NCBI RefSeq assembly: GCF_036345155.1
Contig: NZ_CP107772.1
Coordinates: 2,728,001 to 2,792,000, forward strand
DNA from: Streptomyces sp. NBC_00582
GTDB taxonomy: Bacteria > Actinomycetota > Actinomycetes > Streptomycetales > Streptomycetaceae
DNA: 64,000 bases
Direction of reading: 5' to 3'
This document shows positions 43,215-52,562 of this stretch, piece after piece (the stretch's first letter is position 1; every line of letters begins with the position of its first letter). The position numbers and the translations under genes are program-made. The notes under the pieces were generated by a model. The model was not told the DNA's origin. It worked only from the letters and a program-made list of their open reading frames with translations, and made no database searches.

Positions 43215-44413
43215 GACCGCCTCTCGTCCCAGGTGACGGGGAGGCTCGTCACGCCATAGATGTCCGCGGTCTCGGGGCGCAGGCCGACCTCTTCGGCGGG
43301 GACCGCCAGACGCAGGGTGGGGAAGCGGTCGATCAGCGCGCGGAACGCGACCCGCATCTCGACGCGGGCCAGCTGCTGGCCCAGGCACTGGTGGATGCCG
43401 TGGCTGAAGGCCAGGTGCCCGACCGCGTCCCGCCGACGGACGTCGAGCACATGCGGGTCGGTGAAGCGCTCGGGGTCGCGGTTGGCGGTGTTGTACGACA
43501 GGACGACCGTCGTGCCGGCCTCGATGATCTGCCCGCCCACCTCGACGTCCTCCAGGGCCGTCCTCATGAACGTCTTGGCGACGCTGAGATACCGCAGCAG
43601 CTCTTCGACGGCCGCGTCGGTGAGCGTGGGATCGGCGCGCAGCGCGGCCAGCTGCTCCGGGTTGCGCAGGAGCGCGAAGGTGCCGAGGGACAGCATGTTG
43701 GCGGTGGTGTCGAAGCCGGCGGCGAGCAGGACGAGGCTCATCCCCTTCAGTTCCTCGTCGGTCAGGTCGCTGTCGGTGAGCTCGCTGAGCACGTCGTCGG
43801 TGGGGTTCGCCCGCTTGGCGACCACCAGGCCCGCGAGGTACTCCTGGGTCGCGGTGTAGGCCGCGATCAGCTCCTCGTCGCTCGTCGCGCCTCCCATGAA
43901 CGTGTCGATCTGCTCCTGGAAGGAGCCCCGGTCCCCGTACGGCACCCCCAGCAGCTCACAGATGACGATGGTGGGGATGGGCTTGGCGAACGCGGTCACC
44001 AGGTCCGTCGGCGGCCCGGCCTCCTCCATGGCGTCCAGGCAGTCGGCGGTGATCTGCTCGATGCGCTCGGTGAGTAACCGCATCCTTCGCACCGTGAACC
44101 TGCCCACCAGCGGCTTGCGGTAGCGGCCGTGCTGCGGCTCGTCCGTGAGGAGGAACTCGCCGGGCGGCGCGGGGGCAATCTCGAAGTCGCCGACGTTCAG
44201 CAGTTCCTTGCGTGAGCTGAACCGCGGGTCGGCCAGGACCGACCTGACCAGGTCGTAGCCGGTGATCAGCCACCCCGGTTTCCCGCCGACGTGGGTGCAG
44301 CGGCTGAGCGGGCCGTGCCCGCGGGCGTCGAGCAGCTCGGCCGGAGGATCGAAGGGGCAGCCGGGCCGGCGTGCCGTCGGCAGGGTCGCGACGTGGTGGA
44401 GGGACTCGCTCAT
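43211..44413 (-). CDS. Cytochrome P450
   Basis: 400-residue bacterial class I P450. The I-helix oxygen motif is LLAAGFDTTANM, the K-helix ExxR is EELLRYLSV, and the heme loop is FSHGIHQCLGQQLAR with the Cys ligand. It looks CYP105-like in its N-terminus (CPFDPP) and overall pattern. Codon 113 is TTA (44077-44075), so translation should depend on the rare bldA tRNA and thus on development. The substrate is unknown. Partner ferredoxin overlaps at the 3' end. Confidence 0.93.
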   Translation of the reverse strand: MSESLHHVATLPTARRPGCPFDPPAELLDARGHGPLSRCTHVGGKPGWLITGYDLVRSVLADPRFSSRKELLNVGDFEIAPAPPGEFLLTDEPQHGRYRKPLVGRFTVRRMRLLTERIEQITADCLDAMEEAGPPTDLVTAFAKPIPTIVICELLGVPYGDRGSFQEQIDTFMGGATSDEELIAAYTATQEYLAGLVVAKRANPTDDVLSELTDSDLTDEELKGMSLVLLAAGFDTTANMLSLGTFALLRNPEQLAALRADPTLTDAAVEELLRYLSVAKTFMRTALEDVEVGGQIIEAGTTVVLSYNTANRDPERFTDPHVLDVRRRDAVGHLAFSHGIHQCLGQQLARVEMRVAFRALIDRFPTLRLAVPAEEVGLRPETADIYGVTSLPVTWDERRS

Positions 44414-44462
44414 GACCGTTCCTCATCTCGCGTACGGCGTATGTGACGATGCCGGAAAGCTA

Positions 44463-44563
44463 CGTTGCGTTCAGTGGACCGTCAATGGAACGAAAGGAAC
44501 GCGCCCAGGTGAGAGCGGGGAAATTGATGCAATGAGCTGAGATCGAACGCAACGGAGCGTTGC
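44463..44563. promoter_or_regulatory. P450 promoter region with CGTTGC repeats
   Basis: CGTTGCGTTC (44463-44472) and its complement GAACGCAACG (44545-44554) bracket an AT-richer 70 bp. The second copy continues into the hairpin GCAACG-GAG-CGTTGC (44549-44563), 25 bp downstream of the MFS stop. The repeats may bind a regulator of the P450 gene, and the hairpin may end the MFS transcript. Confidence 0.5.
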
Positions 44564-44588
44564 AATGGAGGAACGCGGCCCCAGGGCC

Positions 44589-45929
44589 TCAGGCGGCCCG
44601 GCCGAGGGCCTCGCGGTCCGGGACGTCCGCCGGGCCGGTCGGCAGGGCGACCGGGGCCGGGGTGCGGCGGGCGGCGAGGACCAGACCGGCGCCGATCACG
44701 GCCGCGACGAGGAGTCCCCCGCTCACCAGGGCACCCCGGGCGCCGGCGAGTTCCATGAGCAGGCCGAGCACGGGAGGCCCGGCGAGGCCCCACCCCGTGC
44801 CGATGCCGTTCCACACGCCGAGGACCCGGCCGCGCAGGTGGGAGGGCGGGTCGGTCTGCAGGACCGCCGTCCCCGCGGTGTCGGACACGGACTCGGCCAC
44901 CGCCATCGGCAGCACGAGCACCAGCAGCACGGCGAGCGACGGGGCCAGCCCCACCGCCACCTGCAAAAGCGCGCCCACGGCGGCCAGGACGCCCACGAGC
45001 CGCACCGACGGCCGATGCAGCCGGGCCCCGAGCACGGCCCCCAGGATGCCGCCGACGGCCAGCACCGTGGAGACGGTGCCGAAGGATCCGGCGCCGCCCG
45101 CGAGCGGCCCGGTGACGAGCACGGCGAGGGTGAGTCCGTAGTTGCGGCCGAAGACCGCGCTGATCCCGGAGATCCCCGCGAGGGCGAGAAGCCGGGGCCG
45201 GCGGGCGAAGAACACCAGTCCCTCGCGCACGGTCATCGTGTCCGCGGGGTCCGTGCGCGCCCCGTCGGCCGGGACGGGACGTACGGCCGCCGCGCCCGGC
45301 GCGGGGCGCAGGAACGGCACGACGGCGGCCACGAACAGGAACGACAGCCCGTTGGCGGCGTACGCGGCGGCCGTGCCGAGGAAGGCCACCGTCACCCCGG
45401 CCAGCGCGGTGCCCGCGAGCCGCCCGGCGCTGTGCACGAGCGCGCCGACCCCGATGGCGGAGGGCACGTCCCGCGGCGGGACGAGGTCGTTGCCCAGCAG
45501 GGCGCAGGCCGGCGCGTCGACGGTGGCGATCGTGCCGGTCACGGCGGCCAGCACCAGCAGGGAGGTCATGTCGAGCCGGTCCAGCGCCACCAGTACGGCC
45601 GTCGTGAAGGCGACCGCGCCCAGCAGCACCTGGCTGACGGCGGCGGTGACCTTGCGCGGCCAGCGGTCCACGGCCGCCCCGCCGGCCAGGCTCATCAGCA
45701 GCGCCGGGCCCGCCTGGACGGACATGGACAGGCCCGTCGCGGCGGCCGATCCGGTGATCTGCAGCACGAGCAGGTTCTGCACGGTGAGCTGCATCCACGT
45801 ACCGGTGTTCGACACGAGGTTGGCGACGGACCACCAGCGCATGCTGCGGTACTTCAGGGACCGCCACGGCGAGCGTGACGGCTGCGGGGCGGTGGCCCGG
45901 GCGGGGGCGATACGGGGAGACGAAGACAC
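44589..45929 (-). CDS. Major facilitator superfamily exporter (EntS/MFS_3 type)
   Basis: About 446 residues with 12 hydrophobic segments. It opens SPWRSLKYRSMRWWSVANLVSNTGTWMQLTVQNLLVL, the EntS/MFS_3 drug or siderophore exporter pattern, with the conserved GGAAVDRWPRK loop after helix 2 and VSDTAGTAVLQTDPPSHLRGRVLG in the second half. It probably exports a small molecule; the substrate is unknown. GTG 45929 is a tentative start, as the upstream frame stays open without a good ribosome binding site. The siderophore synthetases are 30 kb away. Confidence 0.82.
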   Translation of the reverse strand: MSSSPRIAPARATAPQPSRSPWRSLKYRSMRWWSVANLVSNTGTWMQLTVQNLLVLQITGSAAATGLSMSVQAGPALLMSLAGGAAVDRWPRKVTAAVSQVLLGAVAFTTAVLVALDRLDMTSLLVLAAVTGTIATVDAPACALLGNDLVPPRDVPSAIGVGALVHSAGRLAGTALAGVTVAFLGTAAAYAANGLSFLFVAAVVPFLRPAPGAAAVRPVPADGARTDPADTMTVREGLVFFARRPRLLALAGISGISAVFGRNYGLTLAVLVTGPLAGGAGSFGTVSTVLAVGGILGAVLGARLHRPSVRLVGVLAAVGALLQVAVGLAPSLAVLLVLVLPMAVAESVSDTAGTAVLQTDPPSHLRGRVLGVWNGIGTGWGLAGPPVLGLLMELAGARGALVSGGLLVAAVIGAGLVLAARRTPAPVALPTGPADVPDREALGRAA

Positions 45930-46394
45930 AGAGGCGGTACCCGAGGGCGAGACGGCGGTCGAGGAACGCGGCGGGACCGGGGAACGCCGGCGGCACCGCG
46001 CGGCCGCTCCACCTTGTCGGTCACGGCGCGGACCATCGTGGCAGACGGTCCGGGAGAAGGGCCCGAGGTGGCCCGCCACGCCCCGGGGTCCGAGCGCCAA
46101 CCTCCCGGCCGGGCGCGGAACTTGCCGCGCCGAGTGCGGTTGCTCACAGGCGCGCGACCCACGCCGGAGCGGCATATCAGGACAAGAGGAACGAACCAGA
46201 CATCGACGTGTGAAACGTACTGACACGGGAACCCGGCCCTGCGTCGCCGGAAGAACGGCGGCCGTCGGGACGCTCCCGGACCATCGGCCCGCACCGCGTG
46301 TCCTGCTCTTTCACCTCTTCAACACAGTCTTCCGCCGCTCACCGGGCTCTTCCCGGACCCTTCCGGCCGGGCCCCGCGCGGCCCAAGGATCCCC
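45930..46394. other. Divergent intergenic region, no recognisable gene
   Basis: 465 bp between the MFS exporter and the heptose operon. It must hold both promoters. The stretch 46170-46240 is AT-richer (GCATATCAGGACAAGAGGAACG and following), with an imperfect CGTGT...ACACG symmetry at about 46208-46229. No gene with credible codon use is present. Confidence 0.45.
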
Positions 46395-47372
46395 ATGACC
46401 AGCACGAACCCCTCTCCGCCCTGGCACCGCGCCGCGGTGACCGGCGGCGCCGGATTCATCGGCAGCCATCTGTGCGAGCGCCTGCTGGATTCGGGTGTCG
46501 AAGTCGACTGCGTGGACAATCTGCTCTCCGGATCCCGGGAGAACGTCGCCCACCTCGACGGACGCCCCGGCTTCCGGTTCGTCGAGTGCGACGTCGGCGC
46601 ACCCCGGTGCCCCGAAACCCTGAACGGGCCCTACGACCTCGTCCTGCACTTCGCGTGCTGTGCGTCCCCGGCCGACTACCTGCGGTTCCCGCTGGAGACC
46701 CTGGACGCCGGCAGTACCGGCACCCGCGCGCTGCTGACGGTGGCGGAACGGGACGGGGCCCGGTTCCTGCTGGCCTCGACGTCCGAGGTGTACGGCGACC
46801 CGCTCGTCCACCCGCAGCGCGAGGACTACTGGGGAAACGTCAACCCGGTCGGCCCGCGCAGTGTCTACGACGAGTCCAAACGCTTCGCGGAGGCCCTGGT
46901 CACCGCCCATGTGCGGGCGCGGGGCGCGGACGCGGGCATCGTCCGGCTGTTCAACACGTACGGACCGCGCATGCGGGCCCACGACGGGCGGGCGGTGCCC
47001 ACCTTCGTCTGCCAGGCCCTGGCCGGCGAGCCGCTGACGGTGGCGGGGGACGGTCTGCAGACGCGGTCCCTCTGTTATGTGGACGACACGGTCGACGGGG
47101 TGCTGGCGGTGGCGGGGAGCCGTTCGGTGCGCCCCGTGAACATCGGCGGCACCGACGAGGTCGCGGTCGTCGACATCGCCCGCCGGGTCCTGGAACTCAC
47201 CGGGTCGGCCTCCCGCATCGAGTTCGTCGGCCGTCCCGTGGACGACCCCCAGCGGCGCCGCCCGGACACCGGGCTCGCCCGCGCGCTCCTCGGCTGGGAA
47301 CCGAAGGTGCCCTGGGAGGAGGGGATCAAGCAGACCATCGCCCACTTCGCCGCGAACCGGCCGAGCCCCTGA
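46395..47372 (+). CDS. NAD-dependent sugar-nucleotide epimerase/decarboxylase, UDP-glucuronate decarboxylase-like
   Basis: 325-residue extended SDR. The NAD motif is TGGAGFIGSHLCERL; the catalytic YxxxK is in SVYDESKRFAEALV with Ser in LLASTSEVYGDP. The pattern is closest to UDP-glucuronate decarboxylases (UXS). It differs from HldD (ADP-heptose 6-epimerase), which has a YGYSK-type motif. It is the first gene of the heptose operon, 31 bp before the carbamoyltransferase. Confidence 0.8.
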   Translation: MTSTNPSPPWHRAAVTGGAGFIGSHLCERLLDSGVEVDCVDNLLSGSRENVAHLDGRPGFRFVECDVGAPRCPETLNGPYDLVLHFACCASPADYLRFPLETLDAGSTGTRALLTVAERDGARFLLASTSEVYGDPLVHPQREDYWGNVNPVGPRSVYDESKRFAEALVTAHVRARGADAGIVRLFNTYGPRMRAHDGRAVPTFVCQALAGEPLTVAGDGLQTRSLCYVDDTVDGVLAVAGSRSVRPVNIGGTDEVAVVDIARRVLELTGSASRIEFVGRPVDDPQRRRPDTGLARALLGWEPKVPWEEGIKQTIAHFAANRPSP

Positions 47373-47403
47373 CCCCGCCGGACCCCAGCAACGGGAGCAC
47401 TCC

Positions 47404-49038
47404 ATGCGCGTCCTGGGAATCAACGCCCTCTTCCACGACCCGGCGGCCGCCCTGGTCGTGGACGGCAGCATCGTGGCCGCGGCGGAGGAGGAACGCTTCA
47501 GCCGGCGCAAGCACGGCAAGCGGCCCGTCCCCTTCTCGGCCTGGGAACTGCCCGAACGCTCCGCCCGCTGGTGCCTGGACGAGGCCGGGCTCGCCCCGTC
47601 CGAACTGGACGCGGTGGCCTACTCCTACGACCCCGCACTCGCCCGCCCCGCCGCCGAGCTGGGCCTCGACGACCCCTGGGACCACCTCCGCCAGGAGTAC
47701 GCGCGCCGGGCACCGGAGTTCCTCGCCGAGGCCCTCCCCGGCCTGGACCCGGCCAAGGTCCGCTTCGTCGCGCACCACGTCGCCCACGCCGCGTCGGCCG
47801 GTCAGGCGTCTCCGTACCCGGACTGCGCGGTGCTGGTCCTCGACGGCCGCGGCGAGTGCGGCTCCCACCTCGCGGGCCGCTACGCGAACCGTGAGCTCAC
47901 CGTCCTGCGCACCCAGGCGCTGCCCGACTCCCTGGGCCTGTTCTACGAGGACCTCACCGACCATCTGGGCTTCCTGCGCAGCAGCGACGAGTTCAAGGTG
48001 ATGGCCCTGGCCTCGTACGGCAGCCCGCGGTTCCTCGACGACCTGCGCGCGTACGTCCGCCCGGACGGCCCGGGCGGCTTCCTGGCCCGGCCCGTCCCCT
48101 GGTCGACGCTCGTGCCCGCCCGGGCGCCCGGCGCCCCCTGGAGCCAGGGGCACGCCGACGCGGCCGCCAGCGCCCAGGCGTGTCTGGAGGAGGTCCTGCT
48201 GGAGCTCGTGCGGTGGCTGCACGACCGGACCGGCGAGGAGGTCCTGACGCTCGCGGGCGGGGTGGCGCTCAACTGCGTGGCGAACAGCCGGCTGCACCGC
48301 GAGGGGCCGTTCCGCCGGATCTGGGTGCAGCCCGCCGCCGGGGACGCGGGCACGGCGCTCGGTGCCGCCCTGCACGTCGCCCACGCCAAGGACACGGTGG
48401 CGGCGATGCCGACCGCCGCACTGGGCCGCGGCTGGCGCGACGAAGAGCTGCGGGCCTGGCTGGAGCGGGCCGCCGTGCCGTACGAGGAACCCGGCGACAT
48501 CGCCGAGACGGTCGCCGAGGAGCTCGCGCGCGACGGCGTGGTGGCCTGGTTCCAGGGGCGCAGCGAGTACGGCCCCCGGGCGCTCGGGCACCGCTCGCTG
48601 CTGGCCCACCCCGGCCATCCGCGGAACCTGGAGCGCCTCAACGCCGTGAAGGGACGCGAGGAGTTCCGGCCGGTCGCCCCGATGGTGACGGCCGAGCGTG
48701 CCGCCGCGCTCTTCGACGGGCCACTGCCCAGCCCGTACATGCTGTTCGTGCACGAGGTCGCCGCCGGGTGGCGGGAGCGGATCCCGGCCGTCGTGCACGT
48801 GGACGGCACGGCCCGGATCCAGACCGTGGACCGGGCCGAGGAGCCGCTGACGGCCCGGATGATCGACGGCTTCGAGCGTCGGACCGGACTCCCCGTGGTC
48901 GTCAACACCAGCCTCAACACCGCCGGCCGGCCGATGGTCGACGACCCCCGCGACGCCCTGGAGGTGTTCGGGTCCGCACCGGTGGACCTGCTCGCCCTCG
49001 GGCCGTTCGCCGTGCGCCGCACGGGGGTGTTCGCATGA
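47404..49038 (+). CDS. Carbamoyltransferase, NodU/CmcH family
   Basis: 544-residue O-carbamoyltransferase using carbamoyl phosphate and ATP to carbamoylate a sugar hydroxyl. The N-terminal Kae1-like domain has VLGINALFHDPAAALVVDG, EEERFSRRKH and the metal-binding HHVAHAASA; the YrdC-like C-terminus has FQGRSEYGPRALGHRSLL and VVNTSLNTAGRP. The position inside a glycan operon suggests a carbamoylated sugar. It overlaps the GT2 gene by ATGA. Confidence 0.92.
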   Translation: MRVLGINALFHDPAAALVVDGSIVAAAEEERFSRRKHGKRPVPFSAWELPERSARWCLDEAGLAPSELDAVAYSYDPALARPAAELGLDDPWDHLRQEYARRAPEFLAEALPGLDPAKVRFVAHHVAHAASAGQASPYPDCAVLVLDGRGECGSHLAGRYANRELTVLRTQALPDSLGLFYEDLTDHLGFLRSSDEFKVMALASYGSPRFLDDLRAYVRPDGPGGFLARPVPWSTLVPARAPGAPWSQGHADAAASAQACLEEVLLELVRWLHDRTGEEVLTLAGGVALNCVANSRLHREGPFRRIWVQPAAGDAGTALGAALHVAHAKDTVAAMPTAALGRGWRDEELRAWLERAAVPYEEPGDIAETVAEELARDGVVAWFQGRSEYGPRALGHRSLLAHPGHPRNLERLNAVKGREEFRPVAPMVTAERAAALFDGPLPSPYMLFVHEVAAGWRERIPAVVHVDGTARIQTVDRAEEPLTARMIDGFERRTGLPVVVNTSLNTAGRPMVDDPRDALEVFGSAPVDLLALGPFAVRRTGVFA

Positions 49039-50072
49039 CCGACACCGCCTCCGGCGCCCTCGCCCACTCCGTGGTGATCCCCACGATCGGGCGGCCCTGC
49101 CTCGCGGACTGTCTGCGGGCGCTCGCCGCGGCGGACGGCCCCCGGCCCGAGGAGGTCGTCGTCGTGGACGACCGGCCCGAGCCGGGCGGGCCGCTGCCGC
49201 TCGCCGCCGCCGGGACCCTGCGCGGCCGGGTCCGCACCCTGCGCACCGGCGGCCGGGGCCCGGCCGCCGCCCGCAACGCGGGCTGGCGCACGGTCGGCAC
49301 CCCCTGGACGGTGTTCCTCGACGACGACGTCCAGGTGCTGCCCGACTGGTCCCGGCTGCTCGCCCACGACCTCGCGGCGGCGGGCCCCGCCACGGGCGGC
49401 GTCCAGGGACGGCTGACCGTGCCGCTCCCGCGTGACCGCAGGCCCACCGACTGGGAACGGGGCACCGCCGGCCTGGAGGGCGCGGCCTGGGCGACCGCCG
49501 ACATGGCCTACCGCACGGCCGCGCTGACGCAGGTCAGGGGCTTCGACGAGCGGTTCCGCCGCGCGTTCCGGGAGGACGCCGACCTGGCCCTGCGGGTGCG
49601 CGACGCCGGCTGGCGGCTGCGGCGGGGCCGGCGTACGACGCGACATCCGGTGCGGCCCGCCGACCGCTGGGTGTCGGTGCGGGCCCAGCGCGGCAACGCG
49701 GACGACGTCCTGATGACCCGGCTGCACGGCCGTGACTGGTGGCAGCGGGCCCAGGCGCCCCGCGGCCGGTCCGCCCGGCACACCCTCGTCACCGCGGCCG
49801 CGCTCACCGCGCTCGGCTGCGCCCTGACCGGCCGACGGCGTGCCGCCGGCGCCGCCGCGGCGGTGTGGGCCGGAGGGACGGCCGAGTTCGCCCTGGCCCG
49901 GATACGGCCCGGACCGCGGACCGCACCCGAGATCGCCACCATGCTCGTCACCAGCGTCCTCATCCCGCCCCTCGCGGTCCACCACCGCCTCACGGGCCTG
50001 CTCCGCCACCATCGCGCGGTGCCCCTGCCGGGCACGCGCGGGGTGCCCCCGGCCGCGGGAGGTGCGCCGTGA
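49035..50072 (+). CDS. Family 2 glycosyltransferase
   Basis: 345-residue GT-A fold enzyme. SVVIPTIGRPCLADCLRAL is the start of the nucleotide-binding fold; the DxD-type motif is TVFLDDDVQVLP, and the acceptor-side REDADLALRVRDAGW is typical of GT2. The C-terminal third has hydrophobic helices (LVTAAALTALGCALTG, ATMLVTSVLIPPLAV), so the enzyme probably sits at the membrane. Overlaps both neighbours by 4 nt. Confidence 0.88.
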   Translation: MTDTASGALAHSVVIPTIGRPCLADCLRALAAADGPRPEEVVVVDDRPEPGGPLPLAAAGTLRGRVRTLRTGGRGPAAARNAGWRTVGTPWTVFLDDDVQVLPDWSRLLAHDLAAAGPATGGVQGRLTVPLPRDRRPTDWERGTAGLEGAAWATADMAYRTAALTQVRGFDERFRRAFREDADLALRVRDAGWRLRRGRRTTRHPVRPADRWVSVRAQRGNADDVLMTRLHGRDWWQRAQAPRGRSARHTLVTAAALTALGCALTGRRRAAGAAAAVWAGGTAEFALARIRPGPRTAPEIATMLVTSVLIPPLAVHHRLTGLLRHHRAVPLPGTRGVPPAAGGAP

Positions 50073-50599
50073 GCCGGCTCGCCGCGGTCCTCTTCGACCG
50101 GGACGGGACCCTCGTCGAGGACGTCCCCTACAACGGCGACCCCGACCGGGTCCGCCTCCTGCCCGGGGCCCGCCGCGCACTCGACCTGCTCCGGTCCGCC
50201 GGTCTGCCCACCGGCGTGGTCAGCAACCAGTCGGGGATCGGCCGCGGACTGCTCACGCACGCGCAGGTGCGCCGGGTCAACGCCCGGGCGGACACCCTCC
50301 TCGGCGGCCTCGGCACCTGGGTCTACTGCCCCCACACCCCCGCCGACCACTGTGCCTGCCGCAAACCGCGCCCCGGGCTGGTGATCGAGGCGGCCCGCCG
50401 CCTCGGCGTGGCGCCGGGCGACTGCGTGGTGGTCGGCGACATCGCCGCCGACGTCCTGGCCGCCCGCGCGGCGGGTGCCCGGGCCGTGCTGGTGCCCACC
50501 GCGGCGACCCTGCCCGAGGAGATCGAGGCGGCCCCCCGCACCACGCCCGACCTGCCGACGGCGGTGCGCATGCTGCTCAGGGACGGTGAGCTGCCATGA
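50069..50599 (+). CDS. gmhB: D-glycero-D-manno-heptose 1,7-bisphosphate 7-phosphatase
   Basis: 176-residue HAD phosphatase of the GmhB/histidinol-phosphatase type. Motif I is LFDRDGTLVED, followed by NGDPDRVRLLPGA; motif II lies in VVSNQSGIGRG. The zinc loop is CPHTPADHCACRKP, and KPRPG with VVGDIAADVLAA gives motifs III and IV. It removes the 7-phosphate of heptose bisphosphate in ADP- or GDP-heptose synthesis. GTG start overlaps the GT2 stop. Confidence 0.92.
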   Translation: MSRLAAVLFDRDGTLVEDVPYNGDPDRVRLLPGARRALDLLRSAGLPTGVVSNQSGIGRGLLTHAQVRRVNARADTLLGGLGTWVYCPHTPADHCACRKPRPGLVIEAARRLGVAPGDCVVVGDIAADVLAARAAGARAVLVPTAATLPEEIEAAPRTTPDLPTAVRMLLRDGELP

Positions 50600-51603
50600 G
50601 GACGCTGGTCGTCCGGCTCGACAGCTTCGGCGACGTGCTCCTCGCCGGGCCCGCCGTCCGCGCGGTCGCCGCGCACAGCGCGCACGTCACCCTGCTCTGC
50701 GGCCCGCTCGGCGCACCGGCGGCCCGGCTGCTGCCCGGCGTCGACGAGGTGACCGTGTGGGCGGCGCCGTGGGAGGGCTTCGACCCGCCGTCGGTGGCGG
50801 ACGCGGACCCCGACGGTCTCGTACGGCGGCTGCGGGCGGCCGCGTTCGACACCGCGCTGATCCTCACCTCCTTCCATCAGAGCCCGCTGCCCACCGCCCT
50901 GCTGCTGCGACTGGCGGGGATCCCCCGGATCGGCGCCGACAGCGTCGACCATCCGGGCCGGCTGCTCGACGTACGTCACCGGCGTCGGGCGGGCCGCCAC
51001 GAGGCCGAGGCCGCGCTCGACACGGCCGCCGCCCTGGGCTTCCCGCCTCCCGCCGGGGACGACGGCCGCCTGCGGGTCGTCCCGGCCCCCGACACCGTCG
51101 CCCTCACCGGCAACGGCCCCTACGTCGTCCTGCACCCCGGCGCCAGCGCGCCCGCCCGCGCCTGGAGTCCCGACCGCTGTGCCGAGGCCGTCGAACTGCT
51201 CGCCGACGAGGGCCACCGGGTCGTCGTCACCGGCGGCCCCGACGAGCGGGACCTGACGCGGCGGGTCAGCGGCGCCACGGCCGTGGACCTGGGCGGCCGG
51301 ACCGACCCGCGCACCCTGGCGGGTGTCCTGCGCACGGCCGACGTCGTGGTCAGCGGCAACACCGGCCCGGCCCATCTGGCCACCGCCGTCGGCACCCCGG
51401 TCGTGTCCCTGTTCGCGCCCGTCGTGCCGGCCGAGCGCTGGGCGCCGTACGGGGTGCCGAGCGTGGTCCTCGGCGACCAGCGCGCGCCCTGCGCGGACAG
51501 CCGTGCCCTGCGCTGCCCCGTCGCCGGCCATCCCTGTCTGGACGACGTCACGGCCCAAGACGTCGCCTGCGCGGTCCGCAAGCTGCTCGAGGAGCGTTCA
51601 TGA
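50596..51603 (+). CDS. Family 9 glycosyltransferase (heptosyltransferase type), first
   Basis: 335-residue GT-B enzyme of family 9, the family of LPS heptosyltransferases. MRTLVVRLDSFGDVLLAGPAVRAV at the start, GPYVVLHPGASAPARAWSP at the domain hinge and VVSGNTGPAHLATAVGTPVVSLFAP in the donor site are the GT9 signature. It should transfer heptose from ADP-heptose. Overlaps gmhB and the next gene by ATGA. Confidence 0.9.
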   Translation: MRTLVVRLDSFGDVLLAGPAVRAVAAHSAHVTLLCGPLGAPAARLLPGVDEVTVWAAPWEGFDPPSVADADPDGLVRRLRAAAFDTALILTSFHQSPLPTALLLRLAGIPRIGADSVDHPGRLLDVRHRRRAGRHEAEAALDTAAALGFPPPAGDDGRLRVVPAPDTVALTGNGPYVVLHPGASAPARAWSPDRCAEAVELLADEGHRVVVTGGPDERDLTRRVSGATAVDLGGRTDPRTLAGVLRTADVVVSGNTGPAHLATAVGTPVVSLFAPVVPAERWAPYGVPSVVLGDQRAPCADSRALRCPVAGHPCLDDVTAQDVACAVRKLLEERS

Positions 51604-52562
51604 ACATCCTGGTCTGGCATGTGCACGGTTCGTGGCTGACGGCGTTCGTCCAGGGACCGTACGACTTCCTCGTCCCCGTGACCCCGGACCGGGGGCCGGA
51701 CGGACTGGGGCGGGCGCGGACCTGGCGCTGGCCGCCCGGGGTGCGGGAGGTGCCGCCCGAGGAGCTGGGCACGGCGGACATCGACCTGATGGTCCTGCAA
51801 CGGCCGCACGAGCTCGCCCTCGCCCGGCGCTGGACGGGCCGCCGGCCCGGCGTCGACGTGCCCGCCGTGTACGTCGAGCACAACTGCCCGCACGGGTCGG
51901 CCGTCGACACCCGGCACCCGCTCGCCGACCGCGACGACGTCCCGCTCGTGCACGTCACCCACTTCAACCGGCTGATGTGGGACAACGGCCGGGCCCCGAC
52001 CGAGGTGATCGAGCACGGCGTCATCGACCCCGGCCCGCTGTGGACCGGCGAGGAGCCGCGCGCGGCCGTCGTCGTCAACGAGCCGGTACGGCGCGGCCGG
52101 ACGACCGGGACGGACCTGCTGCCCGTGTTCGCGCGCACGGTCCCGCTCGACGTGTTCGGCATGCGCACGGAAGGACTCGCCGACCGGCTCGGCCTCCCGC
52201 CCGCCCGCTGCCGCAGCCGCGATCTGCCGCAGGGCGAACTGCACCCGGCGATGGCCCGCTGCCGCCTGTATCTCCACCCCGTCCGGTGGACGTCCCTCGG
52301 GCTGTCCCTGCTGGAGGCCATGTTCCTGGGGATGCCCGTGGTGGCCCTGGACACCACCGAGGTGCGCGAGGCCGTGCCCGAGGAGGCCGGAGTGGTCTCC
52401 AACCGCTTCGACGTGCTGGAGGACGCCGTCCGCCGCTTTCTCGCGGACCCCGTCGACGCCCGGCGCACGGGGGAGGCCGCCCGGGCCGCGGTACAGGCCC
52501 GTCACGGAGAGCGGCGATTCCTGGACGACTGGGAACGCCTGATCAAGGAGGTCACCCGATGA
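51600..52562 (+). CDS. Glycosyltransferase, GT4-like
   Basis: 320-residue putative GT-B glycosyltransferase. Recognisable parts are YVEHNCPHGSAVDTRHPLADR in the first domain, and LYLHPVRWTSLGLSLLEAMFLGMPVVALDTTEVREAV in the donor domain, the usual GT4 E-x7-E-like region. The N-terminus (NILVWHVHGSWLTAFVQGPYDFLVPV) is not typical of GT1 or GT4. The donor sugar is unknown. Translationally coupled on both sides. Confidence 0.8.
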   Translation: MNILVWHVHGSWLTAFVQGPYDFLVPVTPDRGPDGLGRARTWRWPPGVREVPPEELGTADIDLMVLQRPHELALARRWTGRRPGVDVPAVYVEHNCPHGSAVDTRHPLADRDDVPLVHVTHFNRLMWDNGRAPTEVIEHGVIDPGPLWTGEEPRAAVVVNEPVRRGRTTGTDLLPVFARTVPLDVFGMRTEGLADRLGLPPARCRSRDLPQGELHPAMARCRLYLHPVRWTSLGLSLLEAMFLGMPVVALDTTEVREAVPEEAGVVSNRFDVLEDAVRRFLADPVDARRTGEAARAAVQARHGERRFLDDWERLIKEVTR

